Both the position numbers and the translations under genes were made by a program. Under the pieces are notes generated by a model. It had not been told where the DNA came from. It did not search any database and saw only the letters and a program-made list of their open reading frames with translations. Positions 33,313 to 41,871 of a stretch of 44,948 nucleotides of DNA are shown piece by piece. The stretch spans positions 1 through 44,948 of the forward strand of contig JAFUWF010000004.1 of assembly GCA_017483575.1 (NCBI GenBank). Direction: 5' to 3'. How positions within the stretch are numbered: position 1 is the stretch's first letter; every line of letters begins with the position of its first letter. The stretch is from Bacteroidales bacterium. GTDB taxonomy: Bacteria; Bacteroidota; Bacteroidia; Bacteroidales; P3.

Positions 33313-34386
33313 ATGATACATGTAGCAATAGTCATACTCAACTGGAACGGACGCTCGATGCTCGAGCGCTTCATGCCCTCGGTAGTCAAGTATTCGCTGA
33401 TGAACAGCGAGTCGGAGGCTGGATGGCAGACCCCCCACAGCGAGCCGTTGGACATCACGTCGGAAGTGGTTGTGGCAGACAACGGGTCGACCGACGATTC
33501 TGTTGCCTTCCTCAACGAACACTACCCGGATGTGCGCCTCGTGTTGCTCGACAAGAACTACGGTTTCGCCGAAGGCTACAATCGTGCGTTGGCGCAGGTG
33601 GAGGCCGACTATTATGTGTTGCTCAACAGCGATGTCGAATGCACACCCCATTGGGTGCAGCCTGTGGTGAGCATGATGGAACGCGATACCAATGTGGCCG
33701 TCGCGCAGCCCAAGCTGCTGATGTACGACCGCAAGGACACCTTCGAGTATGCCGGCGGCGCCGGCGGCTTCATCGACCACTACGGCTATCCTTTCTGTCG
33801 CGGACGCCTTTTCTCCACCCTTGAACGCGACCATGGACAGTACGACGACGAGTGTAATATCTTCTGGGCCTCGGGAGCGGCCATGTTCGTCCGCTCTTCG
33901 GTCTTCCACGAGCTCGGTGGCCTCGACGGCGACTTCTTCGCCCACATGGAGGAGATTGACTTCTGCTGGCGTGCCAAGAACAGCGGCTACCAGGTGCGCT
34001 ACTGCCCCCGCTCCACGGTCTACCATGTCGGTGGCGGCACCCTGCCCAAGAGCTCGCCCTTCAAGACTCGTCTCAACTTCCGCAACAACCTGGCCATGCT
34101 CTACAAGAACCTGCCGGCAAACCGCCAACGGCGTGTGGTGCGGCGGCGCCTGGTGCTCGACTGGGTGGCGGCGGTGAAGTTCCTCCTGCAAGGCAATTGG
34201 GGCGAATTCCGTGCCGTAGGACAGGCCCATGGCGAGTTCCGCTCCATGCGGCCCCAGCTGGCCGACAAGCGCGAGGCGTTGAAACAGCGCACCGTCAGCG
34301 GTGTCTACCGCCGCCTGATTCTTATCGACTATTATCTGCTCCGGCACACGGTCTTCACCGCCTTGGGAACCAAGTTCGTGAAATAA
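33313..34386 (+). CDS. Family 2 glycosyltransferase
   Basis: 357-residue GT-A glycosyltransferase with no membrane segment. Motifs: VAIVILNWNGRSML at the N-terminus, VVVADNGSTDDS, the DXD-like VLLNSDVEC, NIFWASGAAMFVRSSVFHELGGLDGDFFAHMEEIDFCWR, and a YHVGGGTLPK segment, all typical of the rhamnosyltransferase-like group. Donor and acceptor are unknown; neighbours point to surface polysaccharide or LPS. A run of about 22 residues (LMNSESEAGWQTPHSEPLDI) between the first helix and the second strand is longer than usual but is not a visible tandem repeat. ATG 33313 lies 13 bases after the acyltransferase stop. Confidence 0.9.
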   Translation: MIHVAIVILNWNGRSMLERFMPSVVKYSLMNSESEAGWQTPHSEPLDITSEVVVADNGSTDDSVAFLNEHYPDVRLVLLDKNYGFAEGYNRALAQVEADYYVLLNSDVECTPHWVQPVVSMMERDTNVAVAQPKLLMYDRKDTFEYAGGAGGFIDHYGYPFCRGRLFSTLERDHGQYDDECNIFWASGAAMFVRSSVFHELGGLDGDFFAHMEEIDFCWRAKNSGYQVRYCPRSTVYHVGGGTLPKSSPFKTRLNFRNNLAMLYKNLPANRQRRVVRRRLVLDWVAAVKFLLQGNWGEFRAVGQAHGEFRSMRPQLADKREALKQRTVSGVYRRLILIDYYLLRHTVFTALGTKFVK

Positions 34387-34392
34387 AAAAAA

Positions 34393-34420
34393 GACGCAGG
34401 CTTTTGCCTGCGTCCTTTTT
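34393..34420. terminator. Bidirectional terminator between GT2 and ompH
   Basis: GACGCAGGC-TTTT-GCCTGCGTC followed by CTTTTT, with a run of A on the other side; serves both convergent units. Confidence 0.9.
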
Positions 34421-34438
34421 GTGTCCAGAGGGAGGGAC

Positions 34439-35065
34439 TTATTCTTCCTTCTTGGATTTGACGTTCTTGTACTCTTCGTTGAGGCCGTCGAGGATTTCCT
34501 GGGTGATGTCCATGCCGGGGTTGAGGTAGAGGCTGGGCGAGTTCTCGAAGGTCTTGCGCATGATGATGTCGAACTGCTGGTTCTGGGCGTTGTACTCGCG
34601 CACGAAGGCGAAGATGGCGTTGAGGAGCTTGGTGTTCTCCTGAATCTGGCGCTCCATGATTTTGGCCGTGAGTTCCTGCTCAAGGGTCGACATCTTCTCG
34701 GCTCTCTGCTTCAGCTCGGCCTCCTTGGCCTGCTGCTGCGTGAGGGTGAGGTTAGAACCGTTCTGCAGGTAGTCCTGATAGTCTTTCTGGAATTTCTCCA
34801 TCTGCTGACGGCCATACTGCTCCTGCTGGCTCTTGAAGGCCAGAAGCTCTTCCTCGAGGTCCTTGGCATACTGGTAGTGGGCCAGGAGGGTGTCGGTGTC
34901 GACGTAGGCCACCGTCAGGCCGCCCTCTTTCTGCAGGGGGGCTGTGGCTTCGGGGTTCACCTTGCTCTTGGGACCCGAGGTGAAGTGGAGGATGTAGATG
35001 CCGATGAGGCCCAGCAATAACACGGCATTGCAGGCCAAAAGGATTTTCGTTGTCTTATTTTCCAT
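34439..35065 (-). CDS. OmpH/Skp family periplasmic chaperone-like protein
   Basis: 208-residue protein with an N-terminal hydrophobic segment (about residues 9-28, LLACNAVLLLGLIGIYILHF) that looks like an anchor rather than a cleaved signal. Then comes AYVDTDTLLAHYQYAKDLEEEL and a long Gln/Glu-rich coiled coil (about 75-150) as in Skp. Skp-like proteins hold outer-membrane proteins during transit. ATG 35065 is used; the longer frame would need an ATT start. The end is Lys/Glu rich (VKSKKEE). Last gene of the minus unit below gltX. Confidence 0.85.
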   Translation of the reverse strand: MENKTTKILLACNAVLLLGLIGIYILHFTSGPKSKVNPEATAPLQKEGGLTVAYVDTDTLLAHYQYAKDLEEELLAFKSQQEQYGRQQMEKFQKDYQDYLQNGSNLTLTQQQAKEAELKQRAEKMSTLEQELTAKIMERQIQENTKLLNAIFAFVREYNAQNQQFDIIMRKTFENSPSLYLNPGMDITQEILDGLNEEYKNVKSKKEE

Positions 35066-35082
35066 AACAATTTTCTTTTTTT

Positions 35083-36600
35083 TCAATTTTCAACTTTTAA
35101 TTTCTCTATGGCGCGCTCGATGCGGCGGATGGTCTCCTCCTTGCCGATGGTGAGGATGAGGGTGATCATGTCGGGACCCACGGTGCGGCCCACGACGCAG
35201 ATGCGCAGCGAGTTCATCACCTTGCCGGTGTTCAGCTCGTTGGCGGCGATGTAGTCGTCCAGCAGGGCCTTGTGGATGGCGTCGTGCTCGAAGGGCTCCG
35301 TGTTCAGGATGTCGATGACCTTCTGCATGTGGACGTGCATGTCGGGCGTCCAGCGCTTGGCCACGTCCTTCTCGTTGTATTCCGTCGGGGCCTGGAAGAA
35401 GTAGCAGCAGGTGTCCCACAGCTCGCTGGGGAAGGTGATGCGTTCCTTCATCATGCCGGCAACCTTCACGCAGTAGTCGTGCTCGGCTGCTGCGCCGTGC
35501 TCCTTGGCCTGCGCCTCGAGCATGGCGCCAACCTCCTCGTCGCTGAGCTGCTGGAAGTATTCGTGCTGGAACCATTTGGCCTTGTCCAGGTTGAACTTGG
35601 CTCCGTTCTTGCTGATGTGCTCGATGTTGAAGAGTTTTATCAGCTCGTCCATGGTCATCAGTTCCTGTTCGGTGCCCGGATTCCACCCCAGCAGCGCCAG
35701 CATGTTGACCACGGCCTGGGGGAGGTAGCCTTTCTCGCGGTATCCGCTGGAGATTTCGCCGCTCTTGGGGTCGTGCCATTCCAAGGGGAAGACGGGGAAG
35801 CCCAGACGGTCGCCGTCGCGTTTGCTGAGCTTGCCGTTGCCCTCGGGCTTCAGCAGCAGGGGCAGGTGGGCGAACTGCGGAGCCTCCCAGCCGAAGGCTT
35901 TGTACAGCATGACGTGCAACGGGGCACTCGGCAGCCACTCCTCGCCGCGGATCACGTGGGTGATCTCCATTGTGTGGTCGTCGACGATGTTGGCCAGGTG
36001 GTAGGTGGGCATGCCGTCGCTTTTGAAGAGCACCTTGTCGTCCAGCAGGCGACTGTTCATCGTCACATCGCCACGGATGAGGTCGTGCACGGTGATGTCC
36101 AGGTTGTCGGGGAACTTGAAGCGAACCACGTAGGGGTCGCCGGCGTCGATGCGGCGCTGGGCTTCCTCCATACCGAGGCTGAGGCTGTTCTCCATCCCGC
36201 TGCGGGTGTTGCAGTCGTACTGGAACGTTTTCTTCTCGGCCTCGTACTCTTTGCGCTTGGCCTCGAGGGCTTCGGGGCGGTCGAAGGCATAATAGGCCCA
36301 ACCGTCGCGGATAAGCTGCTCGGCATACTGGCGGTACATGGGCTTGCGGTCGCTCTGGCGATAGGGGCCGTAGGGGCCGCCGATGTGCACGCCTTCGTCG
36401 AACTGGATGCCCAGCCATTCGAGGGCTTCGATGATGTATTGTTCGGCACCGGGCACGAAGCGTGTCTGGTCGGTGTCTTCGATGCGGAGAATCATCTTGC
36501 CGCCGTTCTGACGGGCGAAGAGGTAGTTGTAGAGGGCGGTACGCACACCGCCGATGTGGAGTGGCCCCGTGGGGGAGGGGGCGAATCTTACTCTTACCAT
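35083..36600 (-). CDS. gltX: Glutamate--tRNA ligase
   Basis: 505-residue class I aminoacyl-tRNA synthetase that charges tRNA-Glu. The HIGH-type motif reads [20 protein letters not shown] (residues 9-28) and the KMSKS-type motif [16 protein letters not shown] lies near 263. [12 protein letters not shown] and [14 protein letters not shown] are also typical. A cognate tRNA-Glu gene lies at 5040-5114. It is flanked by an outer-membrane protein and an OmpH-like gene, so it is probably co-transcribed with envelope genes. Confidence 0.96.
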   Translation of the reverse strand: MVRVRFAPSPTGPLHIGGVRTALYNYLFARQNGGKMILRIEDTDQTRFVPGAEQYIIEALEWLGIQFDEGVHIGGPYGPYRQSDRKPMYRQYAEQLIRDGWAYYAFDRPEALEAKRKEYEAEKKTFQYDCNTRSGMENSLSLGMEEAQRRIDAGDPYVVRFKFPDNLDITVHDLIRGDVTMNSRLLDDKVLFKSDGMPTYHLANIVDDHTMEITHVIRGEEWLPSAPLHVMLYKAFGWEAPQFAHLPLLLKPEGNGKLSKRDGDRLGFPVFPLEWHDPKSGEISSGYREKGYLPQAVVNMLALLGWNPGTEQELMTMDELIKLFNIEHISKNGAKFNLDKAKWFQHEYFQQLSDEEVGAMLEAQAKEHGAAAEHDYCVKVAGMMKERITFPSELWDTCCYFFQAPTEYNEKDVAKRWTPDMHVHMQKVIDILNTEPFEHDAIHKALLDDYIAANELNTGKVMNSLRICVVGRTVGPDMITLILTIGKEETIRRIERAIEKLKVEN

Positions 36601-36621
36601 TTGTTTTTTCTTGTGTATGTT

Positions 36622-37392
36622 TTATTCTTTCATGAAACTACCGAGGCTGTAGCTGACGCTCAGCATGTAGGCCACGTTGTGGCCGTTGGGTATCTTCACG
36701 TCGACTTTGTTGCTACTGCCGACGGAGGCATTCTCGATGATGCGGAGGATGTCATCGCCCTCCGAGGTGGCCAGGAAGCCATGGTCGATGTAGATGGAGG
36801 CCGAGAGGCGTTTGTATTCGTAGCTGAGTCCGATGATGGCGCTGACATCCAGACGGTTTACGTGATTGAAGACTTTGCGGTCGTCCGGCGAACCGTTGAA
36901 GTTGACGTCGTAGTTGGCCGTGGTGGAGGTGATGCCGGGGGTGATGCGGCGGTCACCGTAGCCGCCAAAGAGACCATAGCTCACGGCAGGGCCCAGAAAG
37001 ACTCCCACCACGTGCCCTGAGGCGCGGATGGGCAGCTCGTAGTGCACACAGGCCAGTATGGGCAACTGGATATAGTAAGAGTGGTAGTAGCCCTCGCGGA
37101 ACATCAGGCTTGCACCGTTCTCCAGCACCTCCTGGAAGTTGCCGCCCCTGCGCGTAAGGTTCAGGCCCGTCTGCAGGAAGAAGGTCTCGGCTAGTACACT
37201 CTCGCTCTGGGCGAAGGTGTAGTTGATGTAGCCGCCAATGGAGGCACCCAGAATAGGCGACTTCGAGGCCAGGTCGTCGTCCATGGTGGCCAGGCCTACT
37301 CCGACCTTCACGCCGTAGTCGCCGAACTGGGCCTGGGCGCTTCCCATAAGTCCTATAAGCCCTATGAGTCCTATAAGTCCTATTTTCTTCAT
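36622..37392 (-). CDS. Outer-membrane beta-barrel protein with a repeat-built signal peptide
   Basis: 256-residue porin-like barrel protein. After the signal come Gly/Tyr-rich alternating strands (YGVKVGVGLATM, ASIGGYINYTF, GVFLGPAVSYGLFGGYGD) and an end in MLSVSYSLGSFMKE. The signal peptide itself, IGLIGLIGLIGLMGSAQAQ, has its hydrophobic core encoded by four 9-bp tandem units (37346-37381). ATG 37392 is chosen because the upstream codons of the longer frame overlap the peptidase end. Part of the peptidase-gltX unit; ligand unknown. Confidence 0.82.
   Translation of the reverse strand: MKKIGLIGLIGLIGLMGSAQAQFGDYGVKVGVGLATMDDDLASKSPILGASIGGYINYTFAQSESVLAETFFLQTGLNLTRRGGNFQEVLENGASLMFREGYYHSYYIQLPILACVHYELPIRASGHVVGVFLGPAVSYGLFGGYGDRRITPGITSTTANYDVNFNGSPDDRKVFNHVNRLDVSAIIGLSYEYKRLSASIYIDHGFLATSEGDDILRIIENASVGSSNKVDVKIPNGHNVAYMLSVSYSLGSFMKE
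37346..37381. repeat. 9-bp tandem repeat encoding a signal-peptide core
   Basis: ATAAGTCCT, ATAAGCCCT, ATGAGTCCT, ATAAGTCCT on the plus strand, read on the minus strand as a repeated IGL/MGL tripeptide. Unit number could change without frameshift. Confidence 0.9.
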
Positions 37393-37405
37393 GTTATCTT
37401 GATTT

Positions 37406-39688
37406 TTAAAGTTTTCTTTCAATAAAATCGGTCATCAACTGGTAGAGGTTCAAGCGCGTCTTGCCCGTGTTGTCGTAGATGGAGTGGTTCTTGTTGGGGT
37501 AGATGCGGAACTCGAACTGCTTGCCGGCCTCTTCCAGCTTCTCCACCATCTCGGCCGAGTTCTGGAAGTGCACGTTGTCGTCGCCGGTGCCGTGGATGAG
37601 GAGGTAGTTGCCCTTCAGCTGCTGGGCGAAGTTCAGGGGCGAGTTCTCGTCGTAGCCCTTGGCGTTGTCCTGTGGCAGGCCGAGGTAGCGCTCGGTGTAG
37701 ATGTTGTCGTAGTAGCGCCAGTTCATCACCGGGGCCACGGCGATGGCCATCTTGAAGACGTCGTTGCCCTTCAGGAGCGAGAGGGTCGAAAGGTATCCGC
37801 CGAAGCTCCAGCCCCAGATGCCGATGCGGCGGGCGTCAATCCAGCTCTCCTTGCCGAAAGCCTTGGCGGCCTCGATGGCGTCCTCGCACTCCATGTGGCC
37901 CATGTCGCCGTAGGTCTGCTTCTTGAAGGCTGCACCGCGCCCACCGGTGCCACGGCCGTCGAAGCAGGCCACCACATAGCCCTTCTCAGCCAGCATGTGG
38001 TACCAATAGTAGTCGCTGTAGCCGTAGCTGTTGGTCACCTGCTGGTTGCCGGGACCACCGTAGACGTAGATGAGCACGGGGTATTGTTTGTCCTCGTCGA
38101 AGTCGGGAGGCAGGATGGTGTAGCAGTTTAACTCTGTGCCACGCGAGGTGGTGAAGGTGCTGAAGGTTTTGCGGCAGGTGCCGAAGTCGGCCATCTTCTG
38201 CTGCAGGTCAAAGTTCTGTTCCAGCACTTTGAGCATCTTGCCTTGGGCGTTGTGGAGGGTATAGACAGGGGGGAAGTTGGCGTTGCTGTAAGTGCATATG
38301 TAGTATTTGCATCCATTGCTGAAGGTGGCGTTGTAGGTGCCGAGGATGACAGGCTGGCTGAAGGCCGAATTCATCAACTGCGACGTGGTCACCATATGGC
38401 CATCCTCTTGTTTCATGTAGAGATTCGCGACGTCTTTCTGTGTGTAGTTCAGGCATTTCTTGCCCTTTCCGTCCAGACCGATCATGTAGAGACTCTTGTT
38501 GATGGCGCCGTCTTCGCGGCTGGTGTAGTAGAGACGGTTGTTTTTCACGTCGACACCGGCCACCTCGCAGACCTCCCATTCGCCGGCGGTGATTTGCTTC
38601 ACCATGTTGCCCTGCATGTCGTAGAGGTAGATGTGGCGGTAGCCGTCGCGCTCGCTGGTGATGAGCATCTGCTCCTGGGCTTTCTTGCCCTTGCCCACGG
38701 TGATGAACTGCCATGTGTCCGGCACCTCGACGTAGGCCTTGTCCTGTTCCTCGTAGAGCATCTTGCCCTCGCCGGTCAGTATCTGCATGTGGTTCTGCAG
38801 ACGGTTCATGAGCATGTAGGTCAGCGTGCCGTCGGGCGTCCATTGGAATCGGGGAATGTATTCCCATGTCTTGTCGGTGGATGCGATACGGGACGGTTTT
38901 GCATTGTCGATGTCGCACACCCACAGTGACACCTCGCTGTTGTCCTCGCCGGCCTTTGGGTATTTGTATTTGTAATCCTCTGGATACAAGGCGCCCCACA
39001 TCTGCATATTGTACTCTTTCACCCTGCTCTCGTCGAAGCGCATGTAGGCTATCTTCTTGCTGTCGGGGCTCCACTGGAAGCCCTTCGTGATGGCGAACTC
39101 CTCCTCGTAGACCCAGTCGGTGGTGCCGTAGATGATGCTGTTCAGCTTGCCATCGGTGGTGATGGCGTGCTCCTCGAGGGTGGCGAGGTCCATCCAGTAG
39201 AGGTTGTTGTCGCGCACAAAGGCCACCTTCGTGCCGTCGGGGCTCAGGGTGGTCAGGCGCTGTTTGCCGTTATTGGACAGCTTCGTGAAGCTCTTCGCCT
39301 TCACGTCGTAGAGGTAGTAGTCCGAAACGCCGCTGTGGCGGTAGATGGGTTCGAAGCCGCTGCTGAGCAGAATCTTCTGCTCGTCCTTGCTGAACTCGTA
39401 GCCCTCCATCGGGGGCAGGGGTTTGGCTTTCTTGTGAAGGTCCGGAGCATTGAAGAGGCACACGTCCTCCACTTTCTCGCCCGTGGCATAGCTGTACTTG
39501 GCTATGCCCGTGCGGCTCATGGTGCAGTAGTGCTCGCCGTCCGCCATCGAGCGGATGCCGTAGACGCCCTTCGGACGGAAGGTCCCCTTCGTCCAGATGT
39601 CCTCCAGGGTGATATTTTGGGTTTGTGCACTGGCCACGCCAGCGCCTGCCAACAGTGCAAATGCCATATAGACAAATAGTTTCTTCAT
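37406..39688 (-). CDS. S9 family peptidase (dipeptidyl peptidase IV-like)
   Basis: 760-residue exported serine peptidase that should remove N-terminal dipeptides, probably after proline. Signal peptide MKKLFVYMAFALLAGAGVASAQ. N-terminal beta-propeller at about residues 35-490 with the DPP-IV-type double-Glu segment DWVYEEEFAI. C-terminal alpha/beta hydrolase has GWSFGG (Ser628), HGTGDDNVHF (Asp703) and NKNHSIY (His735). In asaccharolytic Bacteroidales such enzymes help peptide feeding. It has a strong promoter (39724-39754) and heads a unit with an outer-membrane barrel, gltX and ompH. Confidence 0.94.
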   Translation of the reverse strand: MKKLFVYMAFALLAGAGVASAQTQNITLEDIWTKGTFRPKGVYGIRSMADGEHYCTMSRTGIAKYSYATGEKVEDVCLFNAPDLHKKAKPLPPMEGYEFSKDEQKILLSSGFEPIYRHSGVSDYYLYDVKAKSFTKLSNNGKQRLTTLSPDGTKVAFVRDNNLYWMDLATLEEHAITTDGKLNSIIYGTTDWVYEEEFAITKGFQWSPDSKKIAYMRFDESRVKEYNMQMWGALYPEDYKYKYPKAGEDNSEVSLWVCDIDNAKPSRIASTDKTWEYIPRFQWTPDGTLTYMLMNRLQNHMQILTGEGKMLYEEQDKAYVEVPDTWQFITVGKGKKAQEQMLITSERDGYRHIYLYDMQGNMVKQITAGEWEVCEVAGVDVKNNRLYYTSREDGAINKSLYMIGLDGKGKKCLNYTQKDVANLYMKQEDGHMVTTSQLMNSAFSQPVILGTYNATFSNGCKYYICTYSNANFPPVYTLHNAQGKMLKVLEQNFDLQQKMADFGTCRKTFSTFTTSRGTELNCYTILPPDFDEDKQYPVLIYVYGGPGNQQVTNSYGYSDYYWYHMLAEKGYVVACFDGRGTGGRGAAFKKQTYGDMGHMECEDAIEAAKAFGKESWIDARRIGIWGWSFGGYLSTLSLLKGNDVFKMAIAVAPVMNWRYYDNIYTERYLGLPQDNAKGYDENSPLNFAQQLKGNYLLIHGTGDDNVHFQNSAEMVEKLEEAGKQFEFRIYPNKNHSIYDNTGKTRLNLYQLMTDFIERKL

Positions 39689-39723
39689 TTCGAGTAGTTC
39701 GTTTTTATATTTTGTTAAAAATG

Positions 39724-39754
39724 CAAATATACATCTTTTTTCTGATTCCGCAAA
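39724..39754 (-). promoter_or_regulatory. Promoter of the S9 peptidase operon
   Basis: Minus strand TTTG (39751-39754), 19-nt spacer, TATATTTG (39724-39731); perfect Bacteroidota consensus, 36 nt before the ATG. Confidence 0.85.
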
Positions 39755-39774
39755 ACTTTTTTATCTCCTCCCCA

Positions 39775-39918
39775 CACACTCCTCCGTCCGCCCTGCGGGC
39801 GTCTACCTCCCCTAGCTTAGGGGAGGAACCAGATACCAAAGTGTAGACATGTACTATCTTGACTGCTCCCCTAACGTTAGGGGAGCTGGCAGCCCGTCAG
39901 GGCTGACTGAGGAGTGTG
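39775..39918. repeat. Hairpin-rich element, copy A3
   Basis: Full copy, opposite in orientation to A1: starts CACACTCCTCCGTC, contains CTCCCCTAGCTTAGGGGAG and GCTCCCCTAACGTTAGGGGAGC, ends GACTGAGGAGTGTG. Confidence 0.85.
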
Positions 39919-39945
39919 TGGGAAAGCCCCCTCCAATCCCTATTC

Positions 39946-40070
39946 TATTCGACCGTTCTTATATAGTATACATATAGTATTCATATACTTCTCATATACT
40001 TCTTATATACTGTATATGAATACTATATGAGAAGTATATGAATACTATATGTATACTATATGAGAACAGT
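39946..40070. repeat. AT-rich palindromic element, copy C3
   Basis: Inner arms of about 55 bp pair almost completely around 40012, with the 11-bp units TATACATATAG, TATTCATATAC, TTCTCATATAC. The outer ATTCGAC is kept on the left; the right end is shortened compared with C1 and C2 (GAACAGTGCTATTTG). Confidence 0.8.
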
Positions 40071-40161
40071 GCTATTTGATGGCAGTCGGGTGGGGGTGAA
40101 AAGCGGTTTTTTTGCGTTGCCGATACAATAAAATTTCCTTTTGTCCGTTTCTTTGAATGTT

Positions 40162-40713
40162 ATGGTTTTAAGTCGAAATATCATCCTCTGGACGGCCCTT
40201 ATGGCTGCCGTGGCGCTGGCCGGGTTTGCTCCGGCGCAGGTCCGGGCGCAGGAGGCGGGCAGGCTGGTGGGTGCCGTGGTGGACGCGAAGACCCTCGAGC
40301 CGATGCCGTTTGTACAAGTGTCGCTCTATCAGGGCGACTCGTTGGTGCGCAGGACCATGAGCGATTTCGACGGCGTCTTCAAGTCGGGGCCGATGCCCGT
40401 GGGCGAGTATGTGATGAAGGTGTCCACCGTCGGCTACCACGACGTGGAAAAGACCGTCATCCTTCGTCCGTCGGGCTTCTGGATGGAGGATGTGCATCTG
40501 GAGGCAGACCCTTCCAAACAGGTTGGCTGCCCCGTCATCGAGATGGGGCACAAGCCGGAGGTTGTCGTTGCCGTCGAGGAGGAGACTCCGCCACCTCCGC
40601 CGCCGAGCCACGACATGGATGTGGTCCGTTGCGGCATCGCCTCGCCCCTCTCTTCCAGCGTCCCGCCGCAGCAGGAGTATGAGAAGGAAGGTGTGAGAGT
40701 GGTAGTAAAATGA
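40162..40713 (+). CDS. Secreted carboxypeptidase-regulatory-like domain protein
   Basis: 183-residue exported protein. Signal peptide at about residues 1-30 (ending APAQVRAQ) and one carboxypeptidase D regulatory-like beta-sandwich at about 32-115 (GRLVGAVVDAKTLEPMPFVQ, MSDFDGVFKSGPMPVGEYVM). A Pro/Glu-rich linker (EEETPPPPPPSH) and a low-complexity tail follow. ATG 40162 is preferred to a TTG at 40141 because it places a proper signal. It lacks the Cys-rich N-terminal module of the next two genes. The stop overlaps an ATG at 40710 that opens into repeat A4. Confidence 0.82.
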   Translation: MVLSRNIILWTALMAAVALAGFAPAQVRAQEAGRLVGAVVDAKTLEPMPFVQVSLYQGDSLVRRTMSDFDGVFKSGPMPVGEYVMKVSTVGYHDVEKTVILRPSGFWMEDVHLEADPSKQVGCPVIEMGHKPEVVVAVEEETPPPPPPSHDMDVVRCGIASPLSSSVPPQQEYEKEGVRVVVK

Positions 40714-40726
40714 AACGAAGACACAA

Positions 40727-40859
40727 CACACTCCTCAGTCAGCCGCAAGCGGCTGCCAGCTCCCCTAACTTAGGGGAGCAGCCAGATAGACATGACGGCG
40801 GCAGCAGCTCCTCCCCTAAGCTAGGAGGTGGCTGCCCGAAGGGCAGACGGAGGAGTGTG
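40727..40859. repeat. Hairpin-rich element, copy A4
   Basis: Full copy starting CACACTCCTCAGTC and ending GACGGAGGAGTGTG, between the first and second genes of the cluster. It is open in the frame of the second gene: from an ATG at 40710 it would translate as TLLSQPQAAASSPNLGEQ, the same peptide as in the GNAT gene, and continue into the gene. Confidence 0.85.
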
Positions 40860-40877
40860 AAAAATATAGGACAGATT

Positions 40878-41855
40878 ATGAACAAAGGCAAAGACATCTG
40901 CAAGGAGCTGAAGGCCGTCCGCAAACAGATTGCGGCGGAGAACGGCATTCCGCTCGACATCCCCGAGTGCACCTACAAAGGGCCCTGCCGGGGGACTTGT
41001 CCGCGGTGCGAGAGCGAGGTGCGGTTCCTGGAGAACGAGCTGGCAAAGCGTATCAAGCTCGGCAAGGTGGCCACGGTGGCCGGCATCGCGCTGGCGCTAG
41101 CGGCGCCGGGAGTGGCCGAGGCTCAGAGCGGCGAGACGCCTGCGGTGCCGCCGTCGCACGAGCGGCAGGTGGGCGAATGCGAGGTGACGGGCGTGGTGGT
41201 CGACGGCAAGAGAGGCGAGCCGATTCCCTACGCACGGGTGATGCTTTTGAACGGCGGCGACACGGCCAAGGTGACGGTGACGGACTTCGACGGTCGCTAC
41301 CGGTTCAATGTCCTTGCAGGACACTATACGATGGTTGTCAATTACGTCGGTTACAAGCAGTTCCGCCGCGAGGTGGACGTCAAAGGCTATGGCGCTGAGC
41401 AGGCCGAGGCGACGCTGGAGGCCGCGGCCGTCGTGATGGACACGGCGCGGCTGGAGAATTCGTTTACGGGTCTCGTCCAGGTGGTGTTTGAGACGAAGGG
41501 CACGCTGCTGGACGAGCGGACGAAGGAGCCGCTGCCGTTTGTGAATGTCATTGTGAAGCAGGACGGGCAGGCGGTTGCAGGTGCCACCACCGACTTCGAC
41601 GGCAATTTTGCGCTCGAACTGCCGGAAGGCAAGTACGATTTCGAGATAAGTTCTCTCGGCTACGAAAGGATGACCTTCCCCGTCAGGGTGCCGGACGACA
41701 CGCCGTTGAAGGCCATCGAGTTGAAGAGTACCGCCCGGCATCTGGAGGGAATAGTTGTAATAGATCCTGACAAGGTGCCACTGATGGAAATAGGGTCCCC
41801 CGGTACGGTGCAGGGAACGGAGATTGACGGCGTGCAGGTGCGCGTGCAATATTGA
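40878..41855 (+). CDS. Cys-rich-module protein with two carboxypeptidase-regulatory-like domains
   Basis: 325-residue protein. Residues 1-57 are a charged Cys-rich module: KDICKELKAVRKQIAAENGI, then Cys31, Cys37, Cys41 and Cys44 (ECTYKGPC and CRGTCPRCESE), with a CX3CX2C core. Residues about 60-83 (LGKVATVAGIALALA, GVAEAQ) look like a signal-peptide core with an Ala-x-Ala site, so the module sits before an export signal. Two beta-sandwich domains follow (about 95-175 and 195-275). The end is EIDGVQVRVQY. Family known to me from Bacteroidales but without function. A longer start at 40710 through repeat A4 is possible; ATG 40878 fits the paralogue. Confidence 0.82.
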   Translation: MNKGKDICKELKAVRKQIAAENGIPLDIPECTYKGPCRGTCPRCESEVRFLENELAKRIKLGKVATVAGIALALAAPGVAEAQSGETPAVPPSHERQVGECEVTGVVVDGKRGEPIPYARVMLLNGGDTAKVTVTDFDGRYRFNVLAGHYTMVVNYVGYKQFRREVDVKGYGAEQAEATLEAAAVVMDTARLENSFTGLVQVVFETKGTLLDERTKEPLPFVNVIVKQDGQAVAGATTDFDGNFALELPEGKYDFEISSLGYERMTFPVRVPDDTPLKAIELKSTARHLEGIVVIDPDKVPLMEIGSPGTVQGTEIDGVQVRVQY

Positions 41856-41871
41856 AAAAAAAAGAATGGAT

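Larger units (their letters stand above)
39689..40161. other. Gene-free spacer with promoter, repeat A3 and palindrome C3
   Basis: The 470-bp spacer between divergent genes holds the peptidase promoter, then the A3 element and the C3 palindrome. No gene is supported. Between the palindrome and the next gene (40071-40161) I see no clear TAnnTTTG promoter. Confidence 0.8.

Noticed and set aside
39946-40070. Integron attC site or invertible promoter
   Set aside because: No integrase or recombinase, no R-box core sites, and no promoter between arms; a simple palindrome explains it better.
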